Source of the DNA: Eunapius fragilis
Taxonomy: Eukaryota > Porifera > Demospongiae > Spongillida > Spongillidae
Direction of reading: 5' to 3'
Assembly: GCA_963681505.1 (NCBI GenBank)
Contig: OY811972.1
Coordinates: 3,703,332-3,767,331, forward strand
DNA length: 64,000 nucleotides
Shown: in pieces, positions 36,801 to 51,700 of the stretch
Numbering within the stretch: position 1 is the stretch's first letter
Layout of the letters: each line of letters begins with the position of its first letter
Position numbers and translations under genes: made by a program
The notes under the pieces: model-generated
What the model was told of the DNA's origin: nothing
The model's database searches: none
Seen by the model: the letters and a program-made list of their open reading frames with translations, nothing else

Positions 36801-39741
36801 GTACAAAATACAGTTATGGTAATACAAAATACAGTTATGGTAGTACAAAATACAGTTATGGTAGTACAAAATACAGTTATGGTAGTACAAAATACAGTTA
36901 TGGTAGTACAAAATACAGTTATGGTAATACAAAATACAGTTATGGTGGTACAAAATACAGTTATGGTAGTACAAAATACAGTTATGGTAGTACAAAATAC
37001 AGTTATGGTGGTAGTTATGGTAATACAAAATACAGTTATGGTAGTACAAAATACAGTTATGGTAGTACAAAATACAGTTATGGTGGTACAAAATACAGTT
37101 ATGGTAGTACAAAATACAGTTATGGTGGTACAAAATACAGTTATGGTGGTACAAAATACAGTTATGGTAGTACAAAATACAGTTATGGTAGTACAAAATA
37201 CAGTTATGGTGGTAGTTATGGTAATACAAAATACAGTTATGGTAGTACAAAATACAGTTATGGTAGTACAAAATACAGTTATGGTGGTACAAAATACAGT
37301 TATGGTAATACAAAATACAGTTATGGTGGTACAAAATACAGTTATGGTAGTACAAAATACAGTTATGGTAATACAAAATACAGTTATGGTAGTACAAAAT
37401 ACAGTTATGGTAATACAAAATACAGTTATGGTAGTACAAAATACAGTTATGGTAGTACAAAATACAGTTATGGTAGTACAAAATACAGTTATGGTAATAC
37501 AAAATACAGTTATGGTAATACAAAATACAGTTATGGTAGTACAAAATACAGTTATGGTAGTACAAAATACAGTTATGGTAGTACAAAATACAGTTATGGT
37601 AGTACAAAATACAGTTATGGTAGTACAAAATACAGTTATGGTAGTACAAAATACAGTTATGGTAATACAAAATACAGTTATGGTAATACAAAATACAGTT
37701 ATGGTAGTACAAAATACAGTTATGGTAGTACAAAATACAGTTATGGTAATACAAAATACAGTTATGGTAATACAAAATACAGTTATGGTAATACAAAATA
37801 CAGTTATGGTAGTACAAAATACAGTTATGGTAGTACAAAATACAGTTATGGTAGTACAAAATACAGTTATGGTAGTACAAAATACAGTTATGGTGGTACA
37901 AAATACAGTTATGGTAGTACAAAATACAGTTATGGTAGTACAAAATACAGTTATGGTAGTACAAAATACAGTTATGGTAGTACAAAATACAGTTATGGTA
38001 ACATAAAAATATACAGCGTTTGCTAAAGAACGCAATGCTTTAAAATCCCTACAGTAACGCAGGATTGAAATTTCTTTAATGTACATGTTGCAGTAGTTAG
38101 GCAAATGCCAATTAGATATAAGCGGTTAAATAACTGCATTAAATCCCAAATATTCAAAGCCCTCTATTAACAAAGTTATTCAAGATTGCAGTTACGATAA
38201 TTGATTTTAATAACTAATAAGGAACACATGATCTGGGTATGAGGTGGAACATTATTGATTTAGGTTCAATAGTGAGTTATTAATATTTAAGATTTGCTTT
38301 AAAGTTATTAAGGTCGAAGCTGTTATGTGGTAATCATTTATAATAACCATCATAAATTATTCCAGTATAAAATGAAGTACAAACCACTATTTGATTTAGT
38401 AATGGATTATTTAATGGTGCGTTATTAAAACTCAAAGTTAAAACGTTGTGGTCATATGAAGTTTGATTTGTTGTTTTGAATATTAGCTAGTAAAATGCCA
38501 ATCAAATTTTATCAAAGTCTCATCAATTTTATTCTGCAGTTTATTTACTGATTAAAAGTTGCCGTAAATTGTTTTGTCAATTTAGTTCATTGCAGGCTAT
38601 TTTATTCTATCTTTTGAACTGCCGCTAAAGATAAACATATTGTAACAATGGGGTTTGTATTTGTCTAAACGTGGTTATTGTAGGTTCATAAATTCATTTA
38701 GATTGACAATCCTATTACGAAATTATATTCATTTAAAAGCGTTGCGCTCTTTCGCAAAGACCCTGTATAATAAAAACGTGGTTGAATCATTACAACTCAT
38801 GGAGAAGGGCCAGTGGAGGGGTTTTTAATGATGGATAAATTTATTCCTCTGGTAATCAATGGCAGACATATATGAATGGCTATTGAGAGCTCAGCTAATC
38901 ACACCAAAGAGCTACAATGATTAGCCCACGACCTTCACAGCAGTGAGGGTCTGACCTAATCCATTTTGTGGAGGCAGAGGTGGGGTGAAGTGTGTCCTGC
39001 TGTAATATGCCACTTCACAACATCACAATGAGATTATTATAAGAGCCCCTCCCATCACACACCCCCTCGAGATGGCCCAGTCAATATGCATGTGGCATGT
39101 GCACACATGTGAATGTGTGGACGTGTATTACGAGTATGAGTGTATGAGTGTGTGCATAGCAAAGGTGGATGGAGGGTGACTTATAATTGTTTGTCATGCT
39201 GCAAGAAATATACGCTACTGCAACAAGGTACATGTATGTGTAACATTGTGATTAATGGTTTGGATGACGTATGGTGTGTACTAATAAGAGTATTATAGAC
39301 CAGAGTTGAACGCGACCAGGGACGCATGCGGGATATAACACCTAGGCTATATTATAGGATGCATCCCTAGTAATACGGGGCATATCCGACTGTCCGGCAT
39401 CAGATGGCAACGTTACATATGTGTGCATGGTGTACATGTACATGTTGGGTACTGAGCATAATGGAGTCCCATTTCTCGCACACACCTGTCCACACACATG
39501 CACACACCACCTATGAGAACCCCAAAGAGAATTCTCTAGTCATATTTGCATGAGCAATTGTGCCAATGTGAAATCCTAACCTTGTCCTTGTAATATTGTT
39601 ATTTTAGGGAGGGAGGGGGGTGTTATACATGTAACTTGATAGGGAGAGCCACCAAATATGTTAAATTACGACCGCATTTGTGAAAGAACCAAAATACAAG
39701 ACATGCACAATTTATACACACACACAAAGACACACACACAT

Positions 39742-39787
<46 letters not shown>

Positions 39788-42700
39788 ACCAGGACATACA
39801 TGTTTACACAGAAGGATAGACACACACATGGTATCAGAGACAGTCACACACACAAAGACAATACCCATTAATGACCAAGGTACATGTAGATGACTGCAGA
39901 CATTACAATCATGGTTAAATAATTATAAGAATGACCTAATATTGTAAGGTTTGTTTCCTCACTTATATAGTCTAGGGTGCACAAGGGGGCGAGGGAAATT
40001 GCTCCCCCACCACACACACACACACCTTTGTCATTCAGTACCATGAAGGCAGACAGGGGGAGGGATAGTGTGCTACACATCTCACATTTAGGTGAGGTCA
40101 TTCCTCCCCACCTCCACCTATATAGTGACATGACCATTACTTGCACCCTCCCTCCTCCCACCATCAAATACCTTCCTATGTGCACACCAATCCCCAGCCA
40201 CCCCTCAAAGATCTGGTGAAACCCATGGGTAGCCTTGAGTGCATGGTTTTATGGTCAACAGAAGTACTATGTATTTTATATACTTTTTATACATGTATAT
40301 GTACAATACCTTTTACACTTCAGCCTGATGTGTCATACATGTATATGTAACGGAGCCGTTGTGAAAACTTATTAATGCCATGGGTGTACTTTCAGACCAT
40401 TTCTATCTAGCTCGAGTTCTTTATACCTCTAATCACAAGAGCTGGTTGGGTCTTAGCATAAGGTATGCACAAGTTGGTATGAAACATCAGAATGAGGTAA
40501 CCATGGGAGGTATTTGGTGGAGATGACTCTTTCCTGCTCTGTGAAGGCATTCAACTACATGAGAAATTCTAGCCACCTCAGGCCTATATTAATGGAGTAC
40601 TACGAATGGTTAGTAGAGGACATTGTCTTCACAGCAAGGTGATGGGGAAAACTGGTGGGACCATGTGGTAGATGGGGCTAAAAGGGTTAACTGGAAGCTG
40701 AAGGTCAGCCTACTGTAGGAAGAAGTAGCTAAGCTGGTAAATCACCCTGAGGCCTTATGGGCAGGTGGGGAGGAATATGTGGATGATGAGCTCATGTAAG
40801 GTTGTGATGATAAGAGAATGATGCAAAAGAACACAGCCCACTGGTGGGAACAGGTGGGTGGATAGAACCACATCACATGGATGTACACCACCTACAGCCC
40901 CAAGGAACCAGGAGCTATTGTCTTGATATGCCTTCATACATGTACACATGTACCTACTGGTACTTGGATGTAAATGTACATACGTACACACCACACAGAT
41001 GGAGCCTCCCCCACCCCCACTCTTCAAAAAGCTGATGATATGATGATGGTGGATCCAGGTGGGTAGGGAAAGTGGGTACCCATAGAACCACTTCTTGATG
41101 ACCAATTATATTGCATACTGACAAAATCCTCTCCAATCCAATACCACCCCCAGCCCCACCTCTCAATACATATCCAAGCACATAAGATAGGTGCATGTGT
41201 ACAAAAATGTGACCTGATTTATTAATAAAGCATGTACCTTGCAATAAGAAGTCAATGTGTACATGTACTTGTATAAGAACATAACACCATATCACTTACG
41301 TCTGAGTCTGCTATATTTACATCAGCACCTGCTCCCACCAAGGTCTGCACTACATCATGATGACCTTTCTGACTTGCCACATACAATGGAGTTACATTGT
41401 ACTGGTAAGCAGTGAAGGAATAGAACAAATGAAACATACATGTCATGTAACCATCTCCATGCATGTGTACAGCAGTATGCATGTTGGGTGAAAGTGAAGA
41501 GAAGGGATGAGGGAGGGAGGAAAGATAATGGAGGTCATGAAAAGACATCTCCAAAATGAATAGGTGGGGTGAAGTGTGGTGTGTATTTTCTCTGGTTGTA
41601 AGATGCCACTTCACAGCTTCACAATTATAAGAGCCCCACCCATCACACACCCTCGGTGGCCCAATCAATATGCATGTGTCTGTATGTGCATGTGCACATA
41701 TGTGAGTGTGTGGATGAGTGTGAGTGTGGCACGTTCCGCCTTACTTAATTTGCGTACGCAGGGTGTTGAGAGACGCACCCTCCCTGCTGTGTGTTGAGCC
41801 TGAAGTGGACAGCACCCCCGCGCCCCCACCCCGCCCCCCTTCTACTTATCATATCGGGCCAGAGGTCGACAGTACCCAGCCACTTTCCGTATATTTTGTA
41901 AGGTCACCTATTAAACAAATTCGACCCCCCCCCCCCCCCCCTTGAAGGCTGCATACGCCCAAATGAATCGACCGTAGCACTAAGACCATATGTTGCCTTA
42001 CATGTAGCTATGCATGGTATGATATCAAACTTGGTATTAGAAGCAGTGCATGTAAAAAGATGCTTCAAAGTAGAGGAGGAAACCTTAGGGTTAATAGTCT
42101 ATCAATTGGGAGAAGGAAATGTTCTATAAACATACACATAGGCCCCATAGTGTGGAAGAGGAGGGTCAAGACTACATGTGTACATGTCCTTCCAAATAAG
42201 GGTTCCAACATAACTCATGTACATGTTGACATCTTGTTTATATCTGCCAGCTGCAAGCATCAACATCTACACTCTACACCTCCTCACACTCACTGACAAC
42301 ACCCATCAACCCTCACTGGGACCTTTACTCATTGGCCACTTAGCAGCAGCATCACAACTCCACATTCACTGGCCACACCCATCAACCTCACTCACTGGCC
42401 ACACCCATTGACCCTCATTCACTGGCCACACCCAGGACCCTTGTGGCAGCATCACAACTCCACACTCACTGGCCACAACCATCAACCCCTCACTCACTGA
42501 CCACACCCATTGACCCTCACTCACTAGCCACACCCAGGACCCTTAGCGGCAGCATCACAACTTCACACTCACTGGCCACACCCAGGACCCTTAGCGGCAG
42601 CATAACAACTCCACACTCACTAGTACTTTAACCCCACAACTTCTCACTCACTGACTACACCCATTAGCCAGATTTACTGCAATACATAACGACCTGGTGG

Positions 42701-45700
42701 GCGTAGCCCGATCTTAGCGTTTTGTTACAGTAGGGTATCAAGCCATATCTGGATTTGTACCCATGTGATAGCAAGTGTGGGCTATTATCACATATAGTAG
42801 CCACATACGCTACCAGATGGATACAAATCAAGGTATGGGCGCTAAGCCCGACTACGCAACGACTTCACACATTGCCTGATCTGCTCTTAGCGAATCCGTA
42901 TTGTGCTGCAGCAACTGTCGCCTTTGCGTTGTGGAAGGTAGCGCTAATTGGGTAGCCCGACATTGTGGAAGGTTAGCGCTAACGGGGCGTGACCCCACCT
43001 ATGCAAAACGCAAAGGTCGGATGTGTGTTGTGTGGGCTATTTGTGATAATAACCCACACTCGATATCGGACATTCCAAAACGTGATTGCGAACAATACCC
43101 AACTATAGGCCAGGCATTGTATACGTTACGCCCGCTCGATGTAATTCACACTTTGGGCAGTACCGTAAATCGTTTTTTCGAGTGAGCGATGTACGCGGAC
43201 TCGCGTGAGCGTTAATGCACTCGAACACGACTCGCACTGCACTCGCGAGCGAGTGCGAACTTGTGGGCGGACGGCGCTGTACATGTCATGTGTCCATGAT
43301 GGGACCTTACAACAGCATGAGCAGGCTGCATGTTATCTATACAGTCACATGACAAGGTGGTCATATCTGTTGTTCCCATAGGTGGACAGAGGTTGCAAAT
43401 ATCTGAGGTAGTTAGCAGGACAGATGATTTGGTCTTAGCATTTGGCATACACAAGTTGCTATGAGATATCAGAATAATGAGGTAACCATGAGAGGTATTT
43501 GCTGGGTGGGGATGATTCTTTTTGTTCTGTGAATGTACACATATTCGACTACACAAGTTATTCTAGTCACCTCAGACCTACCATGAACTACCAGAGGACA
43601 TTGTCTGCATAGCAATGCAGGGTGTGCATCTAATTGTGTGTGCATGCCAACCTTGTTAGTGTGATTGATATTAGCTCCTGCTTGTATGAGTGATTTCACC
43701 ACTTCAACATGTCCCTTCTCACTTGCTATCATCAATGGACTCCAACCACCCTGTAATACAAATGTGATCACACACCCCTGTGGTCCAAACAATACAATGG
43801 ATCTGTATGTGCATGTATATTTCAGTACAAGTGTGTATGTGTGTGTGCATAGGGAAGGTGGGATGGAGGGGGATATACATGTAATTGCTTTGTCATGCTG
43901 CAAGAAGAAATGCATGTCATCTATACAGTCACATGACAAGGGAAAACTGGAAGCTGAAGGTCAGTCTAATGAAGGAAGAAGTAGCTAAGCTGGTAAATCA
44001 CCCTGAGGCCTTATGGGCAGGTGGGGAGGAATATGTGGATGATGAGCTCATGTAAGGTTGTGATGATAAGAGGATGATGCAAAAGAACACAGCCCAGTGC
44101 AAAGCTGGTGGGACCAGGTGGGTGGATAGAACCACATGACATGGATGTACAGCACCTACAGCCCCAAGGAACCAGGAGCTATTGTCTTGATATGCCTTCA
44201 TGCATGTACACATGTACCTACTGGTACTTGGATGTACATGTACATAAGTACACACCACACAAATGGAGCCTCCCCCACCCCCACTCTTCAACCAGGTAAT
44301 GATATGATGATGGTGGATCCAGGTGGGTAGGGAAAGTGGGTGCCCATAGAACCACTTCTTGATGACCAGTTGCATACTGACAAAATCCTCTTCAATCCAA
44401 TACCACCCCCAGCCCCATCTTTCAATACATATCCAAGCACACATGAGATATGTGCATATGTACAGAAATGTGACCTGTATACAATACATTTATTAATAAA
44501 GTATGTACCTTGCAATAAGAAGTCAATGTGTACATGTACTTGTATAAAAGCATAACACCATATCACTTACGCTTGATTCTGCTATATTTACATCAGCACC
44601 TGCTCCCACCAAGGTCTGCACTACATCATGATGACCCTCTTGACTTGACCAATACAATGGAGTCATATTGCCCTGGTGAGGGTGAAGGAATAGAACAAAT
44701 CAAACATACATGTCATGTAACCATCTCCATGCATGTGTACAGCAGTATGCATGTTGGGTGAAAGTGATGAGAAGGGATGAGGGAGGGAGGAAAGATAATG
44801 GAGGTCATGAAAAGACATCTCCAAAATGAATAACCTTATATGCAGACACCTGTCCTCAAACAATACATGTGACCTCACATGTGTACACCTACAATGCATG
44901 TACAAGTACATAGCACTGTGCAAAAAACCTAGTATACGCTAGCGTATATTTTTGCGTATATTTCGCGTATACCATCAATATACCAAGGGTAGTGTATATT
45001 TCGAATATCCACCTGGTATATTTCAAGAATCCCTAGGTGACAATTATTCATTGTGCGTATTCTCGAAATATCACGTATACGCACACCGCAATGAATTATG
45101 CAACGCATTCAAATCTAAATAACTTACATTGAATAATTTGAACCGCAGTATGCCTGCTATGTGAATTCGAACGTAGAGCATTATGGACGTTTACCACTTG
45201 AACTATAAGCGTCGGTACGTATGTAAGATATTAATGATGCATGGCATGGCTTAACAGGTGGGTAAGATAAGTGAGGAGGACAGGAATGGGGGTGTGTATG
45301 CCAGGGTTATGTGTTATCGCATGCGTCACTGTTGACCAGTGGGTACTTTAGGCAACACTAGCTAAGTTAACGAATGCGTAATTGTATGCTGTATACCAGT
45401 GGGTCAATGTGTCTACAGGATGGTAGGAAGCATGGGAGGCCATGTTTGACCGGGAGCAATCTTTGTAACCAGGTAGCCCAGCAGGGTGGTGAATTGGCCG
45501 CCCATGCAACCATATAATTGCAGCTCATCATTTATATCAGCCATTGTTTTAAAGTGTGTGAGGGAGCAGGAGAATGGTCAAGATTCCCAGTGAGAAGGAC
45601 CTAGAGTTGCAGAGGTTAGCTGATATGGTTCCTGACAAATAGGCCAACAGTATGATCACCACTGAAATAGCAGTGAAATAGCAGTGACACCTTGTGGTCT

Positions 45701-48700
45701 TGGCACTTGCACTGTGTAAAAAGGGTTGTTATACTCGCCTGTATAACATTGTTATACAAGTAGTTATACAGCATTTGTTATACACATTGCATATAATTGT
45801 GTATAACTGTGTATAATGGTAGTATGTACTAATTAAAAAACCGCAGTGTAAAAAGGGTTGTTATACTCGCCTGTATATCCGCCTGTATATCATTGTTATA
45901 CAAGTAACTGTTATACACATTGTGTATAACTGTATACATGTGATGCTAATTTTATACCGCATCATAGCGAGGGCGTAATTCGTTGTTAATTGAGCTATTG
46001 GCCATTAATAATGGGCCATTAAATTTAAATTTAAAAAGAAAGATGGCTATACGTGTTCCGAAGTGTCAAATAAAGAAATCGCGGAAGGAAAGCGTATATC
46101 TGGTTGGTCGGAGTTCTGGCTAAAATGTATGTATACACATACTAGCTTAGTTTATGAATTACGCACATTTGAATTTGATTCGTCTACCGGTACTTGTATA
46201 CAGTTTCAGTGATGATATGTGTGAAGCCAAAAAGCCCCAAGTTGTGTAGACGTCGCGTTGGATGGAGTGACCACTGAAAGGTAAGCCAATGTAGTTTTGT
46301 AATATTTCTGGGTTGTACCATGTATATAAATAATTTATGGTTGTCATACATACTATTATAATCAATTTTTAAAAGTCACCTTTTGAAATGGGCTGATTGT
46401 AACTGTGGCAACCAGCTCAGTATACACGCCCAGGGTCAGGCAGGCTACATGCTGCATATGTGTGTGATTGTGTGTGTGTTGTGTGTGTGTGTGTGTGTAT
46501 ACATGTGTATGTAATAGTAACATGTATGATATGTGTGTGCATTTGGTACATGTGTGTGCGTGTGTGTTTGTTGTGTGCATGTATGCGCATACATGTGTAT
46601 GTGAGCATGTATATGTGTACACGTTCAACGTGTGTATATTCACTGATTCAATGTTCCTGTTACATTGGTCATGATGTAATCTGTGCATCAAGCATGCAGG
46701 ATTGGTGCTCTGGGTACATTGCATGTATATGTGTGTTCTGAGTTATTGGTGAGACAAGCGTATGCCGTTTGACAGTCTGATGCACATGAACAATGGCCTC
46801 CTTGATAATAATGTGCTCACCTCATGCTGTCATGTGCTCACCTCATGCTGTCATCATGTGCTCTCCTCATGCTGTCATCATGTGCTCACCTCATACTGTC
46901 ATGTGCTCACCTCATGCTGTCGTCATGTGCTCACCTCATGCTGTCATGTGCTCACCTCATGCTGACATCATGTGCTCACCTCATGCTGTCATCATGTGCT
47001 AACCTCATGCTGTCATGTGCTCACCTCATACTGTCATTATGTGCTAACCTCATGCTGTCATGTGCTCACCTCATACTGTCATCATGTGCTCACCTCATGC
47101 TGTCATCATGTGCTATCCTCATGCTGTCATCATGTGCTAACCTCATGCTGCCATCATGTGCTCACCTCATGCTGTCATGATCTCACCGCATACTGTCATC
47201 ATGTGCTAACCTCATGCTGTCATGTGCTCACCTCGTACTGTCATCATGTGCTCACCTCATGCTGTCATCATGTGCTATCCTCATGCTGTCATCATGTGCT
47301 AACCTCATGCTGCCATCATGTGCTCACCTCATGCTGACATGTGCTACCCTCATGTTGTCATCATGTGCTAACCTCATGCTGTCATGTGCTCACCTCATAC
47401 TGTCATCATGTGCTCACCTCATGCTGTCATGTGCTCACCTCATGCTGTCATCATGTGCTAACCTCATGCTGTCATCATGTGCTCACCTCATGTTGTTATC
47501 ATGTGCTCACCTCATGCTGTCATCATGTGCTAACCTCATGCTGTCATCATGTGCTCACCTCATGTTGTCATCATGTGCTAACCTCATGCTGTCATCATGT
47601 GCTAACCTCATGCTGTCATCATGTGCTCACCTCATGCTGTCATGTGCTCACCTCATGCTGTCATCATGTGCTAACCTCATGCTGTCATCATGTGCTCACC
47701 TCATGTTGTTATCATGTGCTCACCTCATGCTGACATGTGCTACCCTCATGTTGTCATCATGTGCTAACCTCATGCTGTCATCATGTGCTAACCTCATGCT
47801 GTCATGTGCTCACCTCATGCTGTCATGTGCTCACCTCATGCTGTCGTCATGTGCTCACCTCATGTTGTTATCATGTGCTCACCTCATGCTGTCATGTGCT
47901 CACCTCATGCTGTCATCATGTGCTCACCTCATGTTGTTATCATGTGCTAACCTCATGCTGTCATGTGCTCACCTCATACTGTCATCATGTGCTAACCTCA
48001 TGCTGTCATCATGTGCTAACCTCATGCTGTCATGTGCTCACCTCATACTGTCATCATGTGCTAACCTCATGCTGTCATCATGTGCTAACCTCATGCTGTC
48101 ATGTGCTCACCTCATGCTGTCATGTGCTCACCTCATGCTGTCATCATGTGCTAACCTCATGCTGTCATCATGTGCTCACCTCATGCTGTCATGTGCTCAC
48201 CTCATGCTGTCATCATGTGCTCACCTCATGTTGTTATCATGTGCTAACCTCATGCTGTCATGTGCTCACCTCATACTGTCATCATGTGCTAACCTCATGC
48301 TGTCATGTGCTCACCTCATACTGTCATGTGCTCACCTCATACTGTCATGTGTTCACCTCATACTGTCATCAGGTGCCTGATGAAGATGGTTTGGTATTTA
48401 ATGCTAGCATTCCTACTTACCCTAATCACCTAATAATGTCTACTAAACCACATCACATGATCTTAACACTCACCTTGCATGCACACACATGCGCACACAC
48501 ATACACACATACACACATACACACACATACACATACTTGAAGAAGTTGCCAAGGGGTAATACACTCACACAGTTGGTGGGATGGCTGCTTTGCCACACCC
48601 CATGATGAGGCTACCATGATGCATGTAGCCACAGTCTTGATAACTGGGGCACTCCTGCCAAAGGGGAGGGTTGGTGGACTAACTGTGGGCTGTTAGCACT

Positions 48701-51700
48701 GAAGTTTGATTGCTTTGGTGTCACTCTGAAGTTTTTATAGTTCACTGTGTGATGTTTAGTCAGTGCCAAATAGACCCAGGCAGCAATATGTTTTGGTGCC
48801 TAGCTGTGTAGGGCTTTCATTGTTCTGTGACCATTCTTACATGTAGTGGTTGTATTGAAGGACCTTTTGGGAGGATATTGGCATGTGTGCAGCTACATAC
48901 ATAGGGTACGCATGTGTGTGTATCTGTCTGCATGTCACTAGGAGAAGAAAGCACAATTCTGTCAAGATGTGTGTATGCATGTGTCTGCATTTTATACCAG
49001 TATGTGCATGTGCATCCACATATGTTTACAATTGTCTGTACGTGCTTATATCTGTGTGAGTAGGTGAAGATGCTTAGAATGTGGTTTGAAAGAGGCGAAT
49101 GTGATTTTGGAGCATTCAGAATGAAAATGTTTAGCTAGAGGCTTGGCGCTTGGAGGTGGCACCAGTATTACTGCCATTTAGTAGCTGAGTGCACTAAGAA
49201 TCTATCCTTCTCAATAGTCTTCATCCAAATTGTATGTATGGTATGTTTGCATGGTGTGATATCTTTAAATGATATATTTTCACTCTGATAGGATCAAGCC
49301 TTACATCAATTGAATGAATCAAATAAAGTGGCAGTCCCTGGTGTGCATCTAATAGAGTCATGTTCGTAGGTGTGCATCAAATAGAATCATGTTAGTGGCC
49401 AGACCAGGTATTGTAATACAGTCTTGTGTACATCAAATAAGTCATTTCTAAGTTGCTTTTGAAACCCCACTCTGAGCAGAACAAATACAGTGTGTACGAG
49501 GCTTCTTGTCAAATGAATGTAACGCGCATGCGTAGACTCTTCAAAGCCGCATGCATATATGGCGTCATCGTCGGGAAATCTACTGCAACTATAACCGTAC
49601 GTTCCTATCATCCAGAAGAAATATCTTAGGTGGGTCTTCAAGTAAATTGAGGGACTAGTGGCTAATTCCCAAGTCTCTCCTCTAACAGGTCCCCGAGAAA
49701 CGATGAAGTCATGTCGTCACAGCAGAACCTACATGTACATGTATATCGATACTAGTACGATGATGACGAAGAAGACCGCGCCAAACCCTAGGTCCTAGGC
49801 AGCATGGCGATGCTGTTTGCACGGTCCGTTACACTACTGCAGGAGGTTGCGAAACTACAGATCCAAAACTGTCTCAAAGCGATGCTGTAAGACCAACTCG
49901 AGGGAAAAGGACATCACTTTCTGTACAGGTACAGTAACGTTATATCGGCTTTTTTTTTTCCTACTGAGGAGAATCCAGCTGGAAGTCTCGAAGCGTAAGC
50001 AGTGATCATCATCACCTTTTTTTTCTCGATCAAATTTAGAGACGTCATAAAAACTAGCAAAGGCAGAGCGGGTAAGAGATTGCGTTTTCATTCACACTTG
50101 CTGTTTATCAGTGTCTGTTGTCAGAATTGACAAATTATACGAAGAGCGGAGATAGAGAAGTAGCGGATTGCTTTGGAGTATAAGGTAATGGCTTCGTTTG
50201 TTTTAACCCTGTATATTCCCTGCAGCTAGACAAGGAAACTTCAGATTCAGCTGAGCTTGTCAAGCAATCCCGCCGTCAGTGTAGGCCTCTGTTTGCATTT
50301 GTATCGTATGGATGCTCTATTTTGCTGTAGCTATATGGACTATGGTGACAGTACAGGGAAGCAGTTTGAAGCCTACGCTCAACTACTGCCGCGCGTTTCG
50401 TTAGAAGAGGTTGCAATGGATTTCTGAGCAACTCGTGGCAACGGCGGGTTGGAGGGCCACTACTGGAGTATCTCCTTCCTGGATGGCTGGAGAGCTTGAA
50501 CGTTGTCTATTGATTGTATTGCTTTATTTAATATTGATAATAATTTTAATACTAATCAAGCCAGTATACAACGAACATAATCGGGTGGCGTACCCAATAC
50601 AGTATACGGTCAACGTAGGTACAGTGTAGTATCCGGAGACATTAGTTAGAGAATCCTCCATAGCGCACGTGATACATTTGAGGATACTCGAAATATACGC
50701 AGTGCGAAATTGGTTCTATACGCAAAATATACCAGTGGGATATTTCGCGTATACGCACGCGTATATTCGTGCGTATACTCGAAATATACGCAAAATATAC
50801 AATAGCGTATATCCTATTTTTTGCACAGTGTAGCATTACAACATCTTACATGAAATGGATCCAAACACAGGATCCACTAACAGCTAGTTATACTAATAAC
50901 TATTTTCAAAGTTTAAGATTACTGTATGTTGCAGAGATCCAAAACATGGAGATGATAACGCCTATCTTAGATCAAAGCAAGCTTCTTAGGGTGGCTATTT
51001 GCTTCTGGACAATGATGTGTGTGGGTGGGTGCCTATATATGTATTTATGTGTGTCTCTGTGTAGTAAAATCAATGTTTGTATGCTTATGTATAAACTGTT
51101 GTATTTCTTGTACGTTGTGTATGTATGCAATGATGAGAGCATGCACACCAATATCATGTACACGTTCATACAGTGAGAAATAGGCACAGGGGGGAGGGTG
51201 GTTACTAAGAGATGGTGCCCAGCAGCTGAGCAGGATTGAAAGGATGTGTGCGCATGCCTAAGGGGTGCCATGGTCAGATGGACTGTCTGGATAAGCTGTG
51301 CACCAGGGGCAGAGTTGCTTTAGACCACTGATGTGGTTACACACTAATAAATACGTTTCTACCAAACAGTCCCCAATGTCATGGCAACACAAGCATGTTC
51401 ATGCTGCTGTCAGGCAGCTTGTGTCTAAGAAAGTAACACATCATGGGGACCTCAGTTCAAGTAACATAAATGGTTCGTTCATTTTTACCATTGTCTAAAG
51501 CTTTAAAAGGTTGTTACATAGATGATGAGCGGGTCTGATCGATAGTTGGTTGCCTGGTCCCCAGACTACATGACTGTTGGCAGGGTGCTTTTTTTGGAGA
51601 GGGGGGGGGGGGGGGGGGGGGGGATTTAAAACTATTTCATCACTGACTTTGCCTAATACATGTAAAGCCACTAAGTCAGCGATGAATATAGTTAGCCCCC

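Larger units (their letters stand above)
44914..50830. mobile_element. 5.9-kb CACTA/EnSpm-like element, non-autonomous
   Basis: Begins CACTGTGCAAAAAACC and ends GCACAGTG; the two ends form inverted repeats that continue imperfectly for about 60 bp through GTATACG/GCGTATATTT words, which recur as subterminal motifs. TAG flanks both sides (44911-44913 and 50831-50833). The empty site ACATAGCATTACAAC is at 23391-23405 in S1. CACTR ends with 2-3 bp duplications define CACTA/EnSpm elements. No transposase frame is present. The interior holds a 1.6-kb minisatellite (46808-48372), GTTATACTCGCCTGTAT repeats at about 45725 and 45856, GT-rich stretches and unassigned DNA. Confidence 0.85.

Noticed and set aside
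36160-38001. CRISPR-like regular repeat array
   Set aside because: No unique spacers: units abut directly and the genome is eukaryotic.
35981-38104. Four overlapping frames of 615-681 codons
   Set aside because: All are read through the 21-bp array, whose unit is a multiple of three and lacks stops in four frames. The homologous S1 site has only four units, and there are no flanking exons or conserved domain.
43230-43275. Helitron 3' end (hairpin GCACTCGC/GCGAGTGC)
   Set aside because: The hairpin is present but no CTRR terminus follows at the expected distance, and no TC start was found at the other edge.
46762-48540. Several long Cys/Leu/His-rich frames
   Set aside because: Translations of the 21/24-bp minisatellite inside a transposon.
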